Below are positions 32,487-42,799 of a stretch of 64,000 bases of DNA, one piece after another. The notes under the pieces were generated by a model, which made no database searches, was not told the DNA's origin, and worked only from the letters and a program-made list of their open reading frames with translations. Each line of letters starts with the position of its first letter. The stretch's first letter is position 1. Location: contig RQOL01000531.1 in the NCBI GenBank assembly GCA_013076295.1, positions 4,898,001-4,962,000 on the forward strand. The letters are read 5' to 3'. The DNA comes from Sanderia malayensis (lineage: Eukaryota; Cnidaria; Scyphozoa; Semaeostomeae; Pelagiidae). Both the position numbers and the translations under genes were made by a program.

Positions 32487-35218
32487 TCTCTATAATACTA
32501 AAATCTGAGCGGTAAAGGTGTTGCGCTCAAAGGCGAAAGTGCTCCAATGTTGTCTCCCCTCTACCGTTTTTCTGCTTCGCTTAATCTTTTTCGAAACCAC
32601 CTAGATGTCTCCGCCTTCCACTGGACAAGCCTAGAAATTATTTTATTTTTTTAAATTCCTTATCGTTTTAGAGATATTTCCCATTTTCTGCTTCGAAAAT
32701 ATTTCGGCCTTTGTTTTCCCGTAATGAGGCCTTTCTCTTTCGTGTGAGAGGATGGAGTGCGTGTTGTTCTTTCGCCTTTTGTTTTGCGTGCCGGGGGACG
32801 TGTCCAAAGCTTTGTCGCGTACTGAAGCTTTTGAATCGAACAAAACGTGTTGTGCTCGGCGACACCCTGACCATTACGGCGTCTGGATGATGTTATGTTT
32901 CTGTAAAGATCGATCGTGCGTTGTTTTGCGTTGCCAAGCCTTTTCGAAACAATGAAACCCTGTTATGTTTCGCACTTATCCCTTTGCGTCCTTTGTTGAC
33001 GAGGAAAGGAAAGTGTGCAATTGATTTTTCATTTTCGAATTTTTGGGATGGGCATGGGCATGGGCAGGCCAGGCAAACCGAATGGATTTATTTTGTTGGA
33101 TGGCTGTTTTATTTTTGCTGCCATTTTACTCGAGATTTCCAACTAAAAGCTTCAGGATTTAACTGGTAAGTGGCTAAGTTGTTTCTGTTTGCCTCTACTA
33201 AATTTCTTTGTACCTTCTTATCGTGATTTCAACATATTCAGGTCAACTGGTTCATAGAAATTTTTACGCGCTCTAAATTTCTAAATAATCCTTTGCTTTA
33301 GAAATCCCCACTGTACTAAATCGAATACTTAAACGATGAATGATCAAATTCTGCTTTTATAATTACAAGTCTGGATGCAACGATCTAAATAAGGAATTTC
33401 AGAAACAGCCATTTCGTGATTTCACTCAACTGAAAGCCTGCAAAGCACGTGGTGCAGTTGTCTAAAAAAGCTATTTTGCCCTCCTTTGCTATCAACTGGA
33501 ATTTTACTTGAATGTTACTCTTCAGAACTGTTACGAGCAGAACTCTACTGGTAAGTGGCTAAGTTGTTTCTAATTGCCTTTATCAAACTTCTTTGTATCT
33601 TTCTTATCCTGTTTTCAAGATATTCTGATGAGCTGGTTTATAGAAATTTTTGCGCGCTTTAAATTTCTAAATAATTCTTTGCTTTACAAATCTCCACTAT
33701 ATCAAATCGAATACTAAACCGATGAATGATCAAATTCTGCTTTTATAAGAACAGGTTTGGATACAACGATGTAACTCATGAATTTCAGAAACAGCAATTT
33801 CGGGATTTCACTGAACCGAAGGCGTTCTAAACACGTGGAGTTGCCTAAACGCTATTTTGCTGAATTACTATTGCCGACTTGCCATCCGCAGGCTAACATT
33901 GTGATTTCATCTTTCAAGCACATCACTTTCTTTCTGGATCAGATAAACCCTGAAAAGGTTGCTTCAATTCCACGTGGATTCTAAAAGTGCCTGCCACTGA
34001 GCGTGATTAGCTATTCAAAGCAAAAAAGTTGTGGATTTTGGCCTGTGAAATATGTGAGTGAGTTATTTAAAAACTTTCATGATCTGCTGTATTTAAAAAC
34101 GCTTCTATATATTCAATTTCGACTGGTGCCTGGGTGTTTAGAAGCATTCAACTTCGGGGCCCCTCTAAAATTTTCATAATGGGCTTCTGTATTGCTTTCA
34201 TGGAATTCGTGTAGTTGTAGACATGCGTTATTGAGTGCCATCTGTTGTATTAAAATTGTATATTATTTAATTGCAATCTTGAATGAAATTCATAAATTCA
34301 GTCAAATTCTGTTTTCTGATATTAAGTACTCACAAACCTGATGCTTTTTCAAAAAGCTTCTCTGCATGGGGTTCAAGTTGAGGCGTTTCTACCACACTGG
34401 CTAAATAGCTCTGAAATTTGTGCATTGGGAAAAACATGGACCCGAAACAACTTGGAATGGCAAACGCGGCTCGGGATTACATGCACCGTGTTCTCGGGAG
34501 AGATTTAATCTGTATTTTTTAAATTGTTTATTCTTTAATCAAAGTCTCGAATCCAATGGATCAATTCATTCGCAATGGTTTTCTGATATTTTTCAGAAAC
34601 CTGATGTATTGTTAACGGAGCTTCTTCTCTACGTGGGTTTTGAGTTGAGGTGTTTCTGCCACGCTGAATAAAGTGGTGGATTTCTCGCATCACGGGAAAA
34701 CATAGACCTGGAACAACCTGGAATGGAAACCGGGGCTCTGGGATTCTATGGACCGTGTGTTCGGTGAATGGATGGAACTAATAAAACTTGCATAATTTCA
34801 ACTGGAAGTATATTACTTTGCGTGTCCATCCCACTTTGTTGAAGATCACTGTCCCACTCAGATCGAAGGCCAAAACGACAGAAACCCACCCCACTTTTGT
34901 TTAAGATCGCTGTCCCACTCAAATCGAAGGCCAAAACAACATAAACCCACCCCTCTTTTGTTGAAGATCACTGTCCCACTCAGGTCGAAGGCCAAAACAA
35001 CAGAAACCCATCTCACTTTTTTGAAGATCGTTGTCCCACTCAGATCGAAGGCCAAAACAACAGAAACCCATCTCACTTTTTTGAAGATCGCTGCTCCTCT
35101 CAGATCGAAGGCCAAAACAACAGAAACCCGCCCCAATTTTGTTGAAGATCGCTGTTCCACTCACATCGAAGGCCAACACACTAGGGAGGTGGCGCGCGAA
35201 GCGCGCCAGCCTTCCTAG
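32487..35218 (+). mobile_element. Helitron-like unit 3 (one module)
   Basis: It starts TCTCTATAATACTAAAATCT and ends CTAG at 35215-35218. The leader is a distinct variant (CCAATGTTGTCTCCCCTCTA). One module lies at about 33370-33550, whose acceptor is mutated from AG to AA (ATTACAAGTCTGG). The terminal module starts at 33755. It carries about five to six minisatellite copies. Confidence 0.72.
34842..35175 (+). repeat. 61-bp minisatellite, unit 3 (~5.5 copies)
   Basis: The shortest array of the family in this window, with the same core motif. Confidence 0.88.
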
Positions 35219-35244
35219 TAGTAACAATTGACCTTTGATTTTAA
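35219..35244. other. 26-bp non-element spacer between units 3 and 4
   Basis: TAGTAACAATTGACC... separates the CTAG of unit 3 from the TC start of unit 4. T follows CTAG and A precedes TC, as expected for Helitron-type A/T target use. A similar TAGCAACAATT lies just left of unit 1. Confidence 0.55.
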
Positions 35245-38200
35245 TCAACCTTATACTAAAACGGTAGCGGTAAAGGTGTTGCGCTCAAAGGCTTCCCTTC
35301 GCGAGTTTTGTGGGCCACGTTTCTTGCAATTTTCCCGCTCTATTTATTCCCAAAACTAATCAGAGGTCTTCCCAGTAACGTGTATATTTGCAACGCCTTT
35401 TTGCTTTTTCGAAATTCATTTTGGTTTTCGAGATATTTCCAATTTACTAACTCGAAAATTCTTCGCCCTTTGTTTTCCCGTAAAGAGGCCTTTCTCTTTC
35501 GTGTGAGAAGATGGAGTAATGTTGTCTCCCCTCTACCGTTTTTCTGCTTCGCCTAATCTTTTTCAAAACCACCTGAATGTCTTCCCCTTCCACTGGACAA
35601 GCCTAGAAATTATTTTATTTTTTGAAATTCCTTATCATTTTAGAGATATTTCCCATTTTCTGCTTCGAAAATATTTCGCCCTTTGTTTTCCCGTAATGAG
35701 GCCTTTCTCTTTCGTGTGAGAGGATGGAGTGCGTGCTGTTCTTTCGCCTTTTGTTTTGCGTGCCGGGGGACATGTCCAGAGTTTTGACGTGTACTGAAGC
35801 TTTTGAATCGAACAAAATGTGTTGTGCTCGGCGACCCCCTGACCATTACGGCGTCTGGATGATGTTCTGTTTCTGTAAAGATCGATCGTGCGTTGTTTTG
35901 CGTTGCCAAGCCTTTTCGAAACAATGAAACCCTGTTACGTTTCGCACTTATTCGTTTGCGTCCTTTGTTACCGTGTCCTTTGGCTGACAAGGAAAGTGTG
36001 CAATTCATTTTTTATTTTCGAATTTGGGAATTGGGATGGGCACGCACTGGGCAGGCAAACCGAATGGATTTTTTTCGTTGGATGGCTGTTTTATTTTTGC
36101 TGCCGTTTTACTCGAGATTTCCAACTAAAAGCTCTAGGATTTAACTGGTAAGTGGCTAAGTTGTTTCTGCTTGCATTTATTAAATTTCTTTGTATCTTCT
36201 TATCGTGATTTCAATATATTTAGGTCAACTGGTTTTTAGAAAGTTTTACGCGTTCTAAATTTCTAAATATTTCTTTGCTTTAGAAATCCCCACTGTACTA
36301 AATCGAATACTAAAACGATGAATTATCAAATTCTGCTTTTATAATTACAGGTCTCGATGCAACGATCTAAATGAGGAATAACAGAAGCAGCAATATCGTT
36401 ATTTCACTCAACTGAAAGCCTTCAAAGCACGTGGTGCAGTTGTCTAAAAGCTATTTTGCCCTCCTTTGCCATCAACTGGAATTTTACTTGAATGTTACTC
36501 TTCAGACCTGTTACGAGCAGAACTCTACTGGTAAGTGACTAAGTTGTTTATATTTGCCTTTACTAAACTTCTTTGTATCCTTCTTATCCTGTTTTCAAGA
36601 TATTCTGATGAGCTGGTTTATAGAAATTTTTGCGCGCTCCAAATTTCTAAATAATTCTTTGCTTTACAAATCTCCACTATATTAAATCGAATACTAAACC
36701 GATGAATGATCCAATTCTGCTTTTATTAGAACAGGTTTGGATACAACGATGTAACTCATGAATTTCAGAAACAGCAATTTCGGGATTTCACTGAACCGAA
36801 GATAAACCATTGTTCTAAACACGTGGAGTTGCCTAAAAGCTATTTTGCTGAATTACTATTGCCGACTTGCCCTCGGGCCTGCTAACATTGTGGAGTCATC
36901 GTTCAAGCACATCAATTTCTTTCTGGATCAGATAAACGCTGCAAAGGTTGCTTCAATTCCACTTGGATTCTAAAAGTGCCTGTCACTGAGCGTGATTCGC
37001 TACTTAAAACACGAAAGTTCCGGATTTTGGCCTGTGAAAGATGTGAGTACATTGTTTAAAAACTCTCATGATCTGCTGTATTTAAAAGCCCTTATATTTA
37101 ATCATATTCGACTGGTACCTGGGTGTTTAGGAGCATTCAGCTTCGGGGCCTCTTTAAAATTTTCATAATGGCCTTTCGTATTGCTTTCATGGAATTCGTG
37201 TAGTTATAAACATGCGTTATTGAGTGCCAACTGGTGTATTAAAATTGTGTATTCTTTAATAGAAATCTCGAATGAAATTGATAAAATCAGTCCGAATTTG
37301 CTTTCTCATATTATGTACTCACAAATCTGATCCTTTGTTCACAAAGTTTCTCTGGGGGTTCGAGTTGAGGCGTTTCTGCCACACTGGCTAAAATAGCTGC
37401 TGAAATTTATCCATCGTGAAAAACATGGACCCGGAACAACTTGGAATCGCAACCGGGGCTCGGGATTACATGCACCGTGTTCTTGGGAAAGATTTAAGCT
37501 GTATTTTTTAAATTGTTTATTCTTCAATCAAAGTCTCCAATTCAGTGGATCAATTCATTCGCAATGGTTTTCTGATATTACTCGCAAACCTGATCTATTG
37601 TTCACGGAGCTTCCTCTCTGCGTGGGTTTTGAGTTGAGGCGTTCTTGCCACGCTGAATAAAGTGCTGGATTTCTCGCATCACGGGAAAACATGGACCTGG
37701 AAAATCGTGGAATGGAAACCGGGGCTCTGGGGTTCCATGGACCCTGTGTTCGGGGAATAGATGTAACTAATAGAACTTGCATAATTTCAACTGAAAGTAT
37801 ATTACTTTTTGTGTCCATCCCAATTTTTTGACGATCGCTGTTCCACTCAGATCGAAGGCCAAAACAACAGAAACCCACCCCAAGTTTTGTTAAAGATTAC
37901 TGTGCCGCTCAGATGGAAGGCCAAAACAACAGAAACCCACCCCAATTTTGTTGACGATCGCTGTCCCACTCAGATCGAAGGCCAAAACAACAGAAACCCA
38001 CCCCACTTTTGTTGAAGATCGCTGTGCCACTCAGATCGAAGGCCAAAACAACAGAAACCCACCCCACTTTTGTTGACGATCGCTGTGCCACTCAGATCGA
38101 AGGCCAAAACAACAGAAACCCACCCCACTTTTGTTGACGATCGCTGTCCCACTCAGATCGAAGGCCAAAGCAACAGAAACCCACCCCACTTTTGTTCAAA

Positions 38201-38270
38201 ACCACTGTTCCACTCAAAGCAAGGCCAACACACTAGGGAGGTGGCGCGCAAAGCGCGCCAGCCTTCCTAG
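35245..38270 (+). mobile_element. Helitron-like unit 4 (one module, mosaic leader)
   Basis: It starts TCAACCTTATACTAAAACGG. Its leader contains first the unit-1-type sequence to about 35515, then a unit-3-type segment (AATGTTGTCTCCCCTCTACC onward). The stretch around TTTCTCTTTCGTGTGAGA therefore occurs twice. The module is 36351-36530, the terminal module starts at 36735, and it ends CTAG at 38267-38270 with an AAA hairpin loop. Confidence 0.72.
37818..38230 (+). repeat. 61-bp minisatellite, unit 4 (~7 copies)
   Basis: Same 61-bp core. Several copies share the TTGACGATCGCTG variant with unit 1. Confidence 0.88.
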
Positions 38271-41200
38271 TCATCACTAGTGTATATTTGCATAACCTAT
38301 TTGCTTTTTTGAAATTCCTTTTGGTTTTCGAGATATTTCCAATTTTCTAACTCGAAAATTCTTCGCCCTTTGTTTTCCCGTAATGAGGCCTTTCTCTTTC
38401 GTGTGAGAGGATGGAGTGCGTGCTGTTCTTTCGCCTTTTGTTTTGCGTGCGGGGGGACGTGTCCAGAGCTTTGTTGGGTACTGAAGCTTTTGAATCGAAC
38501 AAAACGTGTTGTGCTCCGCGACCCCCTGACCAATACGGCGTCTGGATGATGTTTCGTTTCTGTAAAGATCGATCGTGCATTGTTTTGCGTTGCTAAGCCT
38601 TTTCGAAACAATGAAACCCTGTTACGTTTCGCACTTATTCGTTTGCGTCCTTTGTTAGCGTGACCTTTGGTTGACAAGGAAAGTGTGCAATTCATTTTTC
38701 ATTTTCGAATTTGGGATGGGCAGGCAAACCGAATGGATCTTTTTCGTTGGATGCCTGTTTTATTTTTGCTGCCTTTTTACTCGAGATTTCCAACTAAAAG
38801 CTTCAGGATTTAACTGGTAAGTGGCTTCTCTTTGCCTTTACTAAATTTCTTTGTACCTTCTTATCTTGATTTCAATATATATTCAGGTCAACTGATTTTT
38901 ACGCGTTCTAAACTTCCAAATAATTCTTTGTTTTAGAAATCCCCACTGTACTAAATCGAATACTAAAACGATGAATTATCAAATTCTGCTTTTATAATTA
39001 CAGGTCTGGATGCAACGATCTAAATAAGGAATTTCAGAAACACCAATTTCGTGATTTCACTCAATCGAAGGCCTTCAAAGCACGTGGTGCAGTTGTCTAA
39101 AAGCTATTTTGCTCTCCTTTGCCATCAACTGGAATTTTACTTGAATGTTACTCTTCAGAACTTTTACGAGCAGAACTTTACTGGTAAGTGGCTGAGTTGT
39201 TTCTATATTCCTTTACTAAACTTCTTTGTACCTTCTTATCTTGATTTCAATATATTCAGGTTAACTGGTTTTTAGAAATTTTTACGCGTTCTAAATTTCT
39301 AAATAAATCTTTGCTTTAGAAATCCCCACTGTACTAAATCGAATACTAAAACGATGAATGATCAAATTCTGCTTTTATAATTACAGGTCTGGATGCAACG
39401 ATCTAAATAAGGAACTTCAGAAACAGCAATTTCGTGATTTCACTCAATCGAAGGCCTTCAAAGCACGTGGTGCAGTTGTCTAAAAGCTATTTTGCCCTCC
39501 TTTGCCATCAACTGGAATTTTACTTGAATGTTATTCTTAAGAACTGTTACGAGCAGAACTCTACTGGTAAGTGGCTAAGTTGTTTCTATTTGCCTTTACT
39601 AAACTTCTTTGTATCCTTCGTATTGTGACTTCAATATATTCTGATGAACTGGTTTATAGAAATTTTCACGGGCCATGCATTTCCAAATATTTCTTTGCTT
39701 TACAAATCTCCACTATATCAAATCGAATACTAAACCGATGAATGATCAAATTCTGCTTTTATAAGAACAGGTTTGGATACAACGATGTAACTCATGAATT
39801 TCAGAAACAACAATTTCGGGATTTCACTGAACCGAACGCGTTCTAAACCATTGTTCTAAACACGTGGAGTTGCCTAAAAGCTATTTTGCTGAATTACCAT
39901 TGCCGACTTGCCATCCGCCTGCTAACATTGTGGATTCATCGTTCAAGCACATCAATTTCTTTCTGGACCAGATAAACCGTGGAAAGGTTGCTTGAATTCC
40001 ACTTGGATTCTAAAAGTGCCTTTCACTGAGCGTGATTCGCTATTCAAAACACGAAAGTTGTGGATTTTGGCCTGTGAAAGATGTGAGTAAATTGTTTAAA
40101 GACTTTCATGATCTGCTGTATTTAAAAGCACTTATATTTAATCATTTTCGACTGGTACCTGGGTGTTTAGAAGCATTCAACTACGTGGCCCCTCTAAAAT
40201 TTTCATAATGGGCTTTCGTATTGCTTTCATGGAATTCGTGTAGTTATAAACATGCGTTATTGAGTGCCAATTGGTGTATTAAAATTGTGTATTCTTTAAT
40301 CGATATCTCGAATGAAATTGATAAATTCAGTCCGAATCTGCTTTCTCATATTATGTACTCACAAATCTGATCCTTTGTTCACAAAGTTTCCCTGCATGGG
40401 GTTCGAGTTGAGGCGTTTCTGTCACACTGGCTAAAATAGCTGCTGAAAATTGTGCATGGGAAAACATGGACCCGGAACAGCTTGGAATGGCAATCGGGGA
40501 TCGGGATTACATGCCCCGTGTGCTCGGGAGGGATTTGATCTGTATTTTTTAAATTGTTTATTCTTTAATCAAAACCTCGAATCCAGTGGATCAATTCATT
40601 CGCAATGGTTTTCTGATATTACTCGCAAACCTGATCTATTGTTCACGGAGCTTCTTCTCTGCGTGGGTTTTGAGTTAAAGCGCTTCTGCCACGCGGAATA
40701 AAGTGCTGGATTTCTCGCATCACAGGAAAACATGGACCTGGAACAACCTGCAATGGAAGCCGGGGCTCGGGGGTTCCATGGACCGTGTGTTTGGGGAATG
40801 GATGGAATTATTAAAACTTGCATAATTTCAACTGAAAGTATATTACTTTGCGTGTCCATCCCACTTTTGTTCAACATCGCCGTTCCACTCAGATCAGAGG
40901 CAATAACAATAGAAAACCCATCCCACTTTTGTTGAAGATCGCTGTTCAACTCAGATCGAAGGCCAAAACAACAGAAGCCCACCCCACTTTTTTTGAAGAT
41001 CGCTATCCCACTCAGATCGAAGGCCAAAACAACATAACCCCATCCCACTTTTGTTGAAGATCCCTATTCCACTCAGATCGAAGGCCAAAACAACAGAAGC
41101 CCACCCCACTTTTTTTGAAGATCGCTATCCCACTCAGATCGAAGGCCAAAACAACATAGCCCCATCCCACTTTTGTTGAAGATCCCTCTTCCACTCAGAT

Positions 41201-41556
41201 GGAAGGCCAAAACAACAGAAGCCCACCCCACTTTTGTTGAAGATCAATGTCCCACTCAGGTCGAAGGCCAAAACAACAGAAAATCACATCAATTTTTGTT
41301 AAAGATCACTGTCCCACTCAGACCGAAGGCCAGAACAACATAACCCCACCCCACTTTTGTTGAACATCACTATCCCACTCAGATGGAAGGCCAAAACAAC
41401 AGAAGCCCACGCCACTTTTCTTGAAGATCCCTGTTCCACTCAGATCGAAGGCCAAAACAACTGAAACCCACCCCACTTTTTTTCAAGATCGCTGCTTCAC
41501 CCACATCGAAGGCCAACATACTAGGGAGGTGGCGCGCGAAGCGCGCCAGCCTTCCT
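38271..41556 (+). mobile_element. Helitron-like unit 5 (two modules, start truncated)
   Basis: The first part of the leader is missing: after CTAG of unit 4 it enters directly at GTGTATATTTGCATAACC. Modules are 39004-39183 and 39387-39566, and the terminal module starts at 39771. The end retains the hairpin but has lost CTAG, reading CCTTCC and then the next unit's TTCAACC. Confidence 0.7.
40863..41512 (+). repeat. 61-bp minisatellite, unit 5 (~11 copies)
   Basis: Same core. Copies alternate between AGAAGCCCACC and ATAACCCCATCC variants, suggesting a higher-order two-copy repeat. Confidence 0.88.
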
Positions 41557-42799
41557 TCAACCTAATACTAAAATTGGAGCGGTAAAGGTGTTTGGCTCAA
41601 AGGCTACCCTTGGCAAGTTTTGTCCGGCCGGTTTTCAGAATCTGCCAGCTCTATTTAATTGGAAACCAACTCGGACGTCTTCCCAGTAACGTGTATATTT
41701 GCACAACCTTTTTGGTTTTTTGAAATTCGTTTTGGTTTTCGAGATATTTCCAATTTTCTAACTCGAAAATTCTTCGCCCTTTGTTTTCCCATAAAGAGGC
41801 CTTTCTCTTTCGTGTGAGAGGACGGAGTGCGTGCTGTTCTTTCGCCTTTTGTTTTGCGTGCGGGGGGACGTGTCCAGAGCTTTGACGCGTACTGAACCTT
41901 TTGAATCGAACAAAATGTGTTGTGTTTAGTGACCCCCTGACGAATACGGCGTCTGGATGATGTTATGTTTCTGTAAAGATCGGTCGTGCATTGTTTTGCG
42001 TTGCCAAGCCTTTTCGAAACAATGAAACCCTGTTACGTTTCGCACTTATCCGTTTGCGTCCTTTGTTACCTTGACCTTTGGTTGACGAGGAAAGTGTGCA
42101 TGTGCAATTGATTTTTGATTTTCAAAATTTTGGGATGGGATGGGCACAGGGTTGCCATGTTGGCCTTTTTAAGGCCAAATTGCTCGATTTTGGCCTCTTT
42201 TCATGTTGCTTTGCCTGAAAAAATAACATTTGGCCTGACACTAAAATTTGGCCTTTTTTGGCCTGTTTTCTCGAATATCTTGAAATTCTTAACTTTCGAA
42301 TTTTTCCTTGTTTTTCGCTTATAATAGTGCAGTTATTTTCGGCTCTCGGGGTTCGAGTGCCTTCCTAAATATGCATCTACGCATGCGCACAGCGACATTT
42401 TATGACGTCAATTTAGTTTGGCCTATTTTGACCATTTTTGCCTCTTTTTAAAGCTTGTTTGGCCTGCTCGTTCCCAGACAATCTGGCAACCCTGGATGGG
42501 CAGGCAAACCGAATGGATTTTTTTCGTTGGATGGCTGTTTAATTTTTGCTGCCGTTTTACTCGAGATTTCCAACTAAAAGCTTCAAAATTTAACTGGTAA
42601 GTGGCTAAGTTGTTTCTGTTTGCCTTTACTCAATTTCTTTGTACCTTCTTATCTTGATTTCAATATATTCAAGTCAACTGGTTTATAGAAATTTTTACGC
42701 GCTCTAAATTTCTAAATAATTCTTTGCTTTAGAAATCCCCAATGTACTAAATCGAATACTAAAACGATGAATTATCAAATTCTGCTTTTATAATTACAG
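41557..42799 (+). mobile_element. Helitron-like unit 6, truncated
   Basis: It starts TCAACCTAATACTAAAATTG. The leader is interrupted by a hAT-type MITE (42147-42494) and ends at the GTAAGT donor at 42597. The first intron (42597-42799) is complete to its TTACAG acceptor. There the unit stops and a Ty3-type coding frame begins. Confidence 0.72.
42147..42494. mobile_element. hAT-type MITE with 8-bp duplication
   Basis: Inverted ends CAGGGTTGCCA and TGGCAACCCTG are flanked by a perfect GATGGGCA duplication (42139-42146 and 42495-42502). The 348-bp body is non-coding and repeats TTTGGCCT about seven times, a plausible set of subterminal protein-binding sites. The other five units lack it and show the uninterrupted GATGGGCAGGCAAACC site. 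Confidence 0.95.

Larger units (their letters stand above)
24636..42799 (+). mobile_element. Tandem array of six Helitron-like units
   Basis: Six head-to-tail units share the same order. First comes a 5' segment starting TC with CTAATACTAAAA. Then follow a leader of ~600 bp, one to three 180-bp exon-like modules with introns, a longer terminal module, a diverged ~265-bp duplication, a 61-bp minisatellite, and a closing hairpin (GGCGCGC-GAA-GCGCGCC) 7 bases before CTAG. TC at the start, a hairpin and CTAG at the end, and A/T flanks are hallmarks of Helitron termini. No Rep/helicase frame is present, so the units are non-autonomous. Unit borders: 24636-28079, 28080-32486, 32487-35218, 35245-38270, 38271-41556, 41557-42799. 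Confidence 0.75.

Noticed and set aside
38297..38695. 132-codon - strand frame in the Helitron-like leader, also seen at 28319-28642 and 35640-36008
   Set aside because: It recurs because the leader recurs. Ends differ among copies and no family resemblance was seen. Constraint would need a substitution test.
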